63,663 nucleotides of DNA, taken from Actinomycetota bacterium (GTDB lineage: Bacteria > Actinomycetota > Actinomycetes > JACCUZ01). The stretch spans positions 1-63,663 of the forward strand of contig JAVEDI010000070.1 in the NCBI GenBank assembly GCA_030841035.1. Direction: 5' to 3'. Below, piece by piece: positions 63,242 to 63,663 of the stretch (positions within the stretch are counted from its first letter, which is position 1; each line of letters opens with the position of its first letter). The position numbers were made by a program, and so were the translations under genes. The notes under the pieces are model-generated. The model saw only the letters and a program-made list of their open reading frames with translations, ran no database searches and had not been told where the DNA came from.

Positions 63242-63663
63242 GTGCGAGCAGTGCTGCAGCGCGTGTCGCAAGCATCGGTCACGGTCGACGACCAGGTCGT
63301 CGGGCGCATCGACGAGCCCGGCTTGTGCGTCCTGGTCGGGGTGACCCACAGCGACGACGGCGCCGTCGCCGACCGGATGGCCGCCACGATCCACCGGCTG
63401 CGCATCCTGCGCGACGAGCGCTCGGCGGCCGAGACGGGCGCCCCGCTGCTCGTGGTGAGCCAGTTCACGCTCTACGGCGAGACGCGCAAGGGCCGCCGGC
63501 CGACCTGGAACGCGGCCGCCGGTGCTGCGGTCGCCGAGCCCCTCGTCGAGGCGGTCGTCGAGGGGCTGCGCCGTCGAGGTGCCCGGGTCCAGACCGGGCG
63601 GTTCGGGGCCGACATGCGCCTCGCACTGGTCAACGACGGGCCTGTCACCCTGATCATCGACCT
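63242..63663 (+). CDS. dtd: D-aminoacyl-tRNA deacylase, 3' end outside the window
   Basis: The first 140 codons of DTD, the homodimeric editing enzyme that removes D-amino acids (and Gly from tRNA-Ala). The signatures are VSQFTLYG and [10 protein letters not shown]; only a few C-terminal residues lie beyond the window. In many DTDs the cross-subunit motif contains GP at this site, as here. The GTG start at 63242 gives the canonical [17 protein letters not shown] lies exactly 7 nt upstream, suggesting a leaderless transcript, and an ATG at 63233 overlaps that hexamer. Confidence 0.95.
   Translation, partial: MRAVLQRVSQASVTVDDQVVGRIDEPGLCVLVGVTHSDDGAVADRMAATIHRLRILRDERSAAETGAPLLVVSQFTLYGETRKGRRPTWNAAAGAAVAEPLVEAVVEGLRRRGARVQTGRFGADMRLALVNDGPVTLIID

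Noticed and set aside
60406-63468. A 1020-codon open frame antisense to the PATAN protein.
   Set aside because: Leu/Gly/Arg repetitive translation produced by the sense-strand repeats; the sense gene has a ribosome-binding site and a recognisable domain.

Overview
The window is chromosomal DNA from a very GC-rich member of the Actinomycetota. Codon third positions are overwhelmingly G or C and GTG starts are frequent. It encodes MshA (mycothiol), CarD, an LpqE-like lipoprotein, a SenX3/RegX3-PhoU locus, a DUF3263 protein, an HbhA-like protein and RsiG, which are actinobacterial markers. Gene order resembles known actinobacterial blocks (rlmB-cysS-ispF-ispD-carD|lpqE; regX3-senX3|phoU-gpmA-ybjN-mshA; DUF2516-hbhA-HTH). 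The order or genus cannot be fixed from the sequence. There is no prophage, transposase, CRISPR array or rRNA. One tRNA gene, tRNA-Thr(UGU), is present.

Layout. 1-3.4 kb: a lone groEL under two overlapping-promoter CIRCE operators, a cold-shock protein, and a threonine-synthase family gene behind a SAM-I riboswitch. 3.5-9.7 kb: trehalose synthesis (otsA and otsB, convergent), envelope and small actinobacterial genes, a pirin and an allantoinase. 9.7-14 kb: a sulfate ABC transporter operon next to a cysteine-free Rrf2 regulator. 14-21.8 kb: an amine/amide nitrogen locus with an RpiR-family regulator and a glutamine-synthetase-like ligase, diverging from a permease, a FluG-type amidohydrolase, an M20 amidase and an Orn/Lys/Arg decarboxylase. 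21.8-22.5 kb: a 670-bp non-coding repeat region with two identical copies of a 53-nt hairpin element and tandem repeats.

22.5-31 kb: mixed functions, including a TauE-type exporter, a MetE-core enzyme, an eRF1-fold protein with a coiled-coil partner, tRNA-Thr, a small secreted protein and an amylosucrase. 31-38 kb: an alpha-glucoside/alpha-galactoside unit (binding lipoprotein, two permeases, small membrane protein, GH36 alpha-galactosidase, MsmK-type ATPase). With the amylosucrase this suggests use of sucrose and raffinose-type sugars. 38-46.5 kb: DUF4032 kinase-like protein, then the conserved translation/isoprenoid/CarD block. 46.5-52 kb: phosphate sensing with a PHO box between senX3 and phoU, then gpmA, ybjN and mshA. 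52-58.8 kb: SDR, macrodomain, AlaX-type editing protein, DUF2516, HbhA-like and HTH proteins, an S51-peptidase/CysS-C fusion, alpha/beta hydrolase and asparaginase. 58.8-63.7 kb: RsiG, a BKACE enzyme, a 912-residue PATAN/coiled-coil protein with seven 19-residue W-H-W repeats, and the start of dtd.

The points most worth a second look are the SAM-I riboswitch on a thrC-family gene (possibly a homocysteine synthase rather than threonine synthase), the split FluG-like amine locus, the repeat-rich PATAN protein, the S51-CysS-C fusion, the paired hairpin elements, and a recurrent leaderless promoter layout (a -10 hexamer 6-7 nt before the start codon) at more than a dozen genes.
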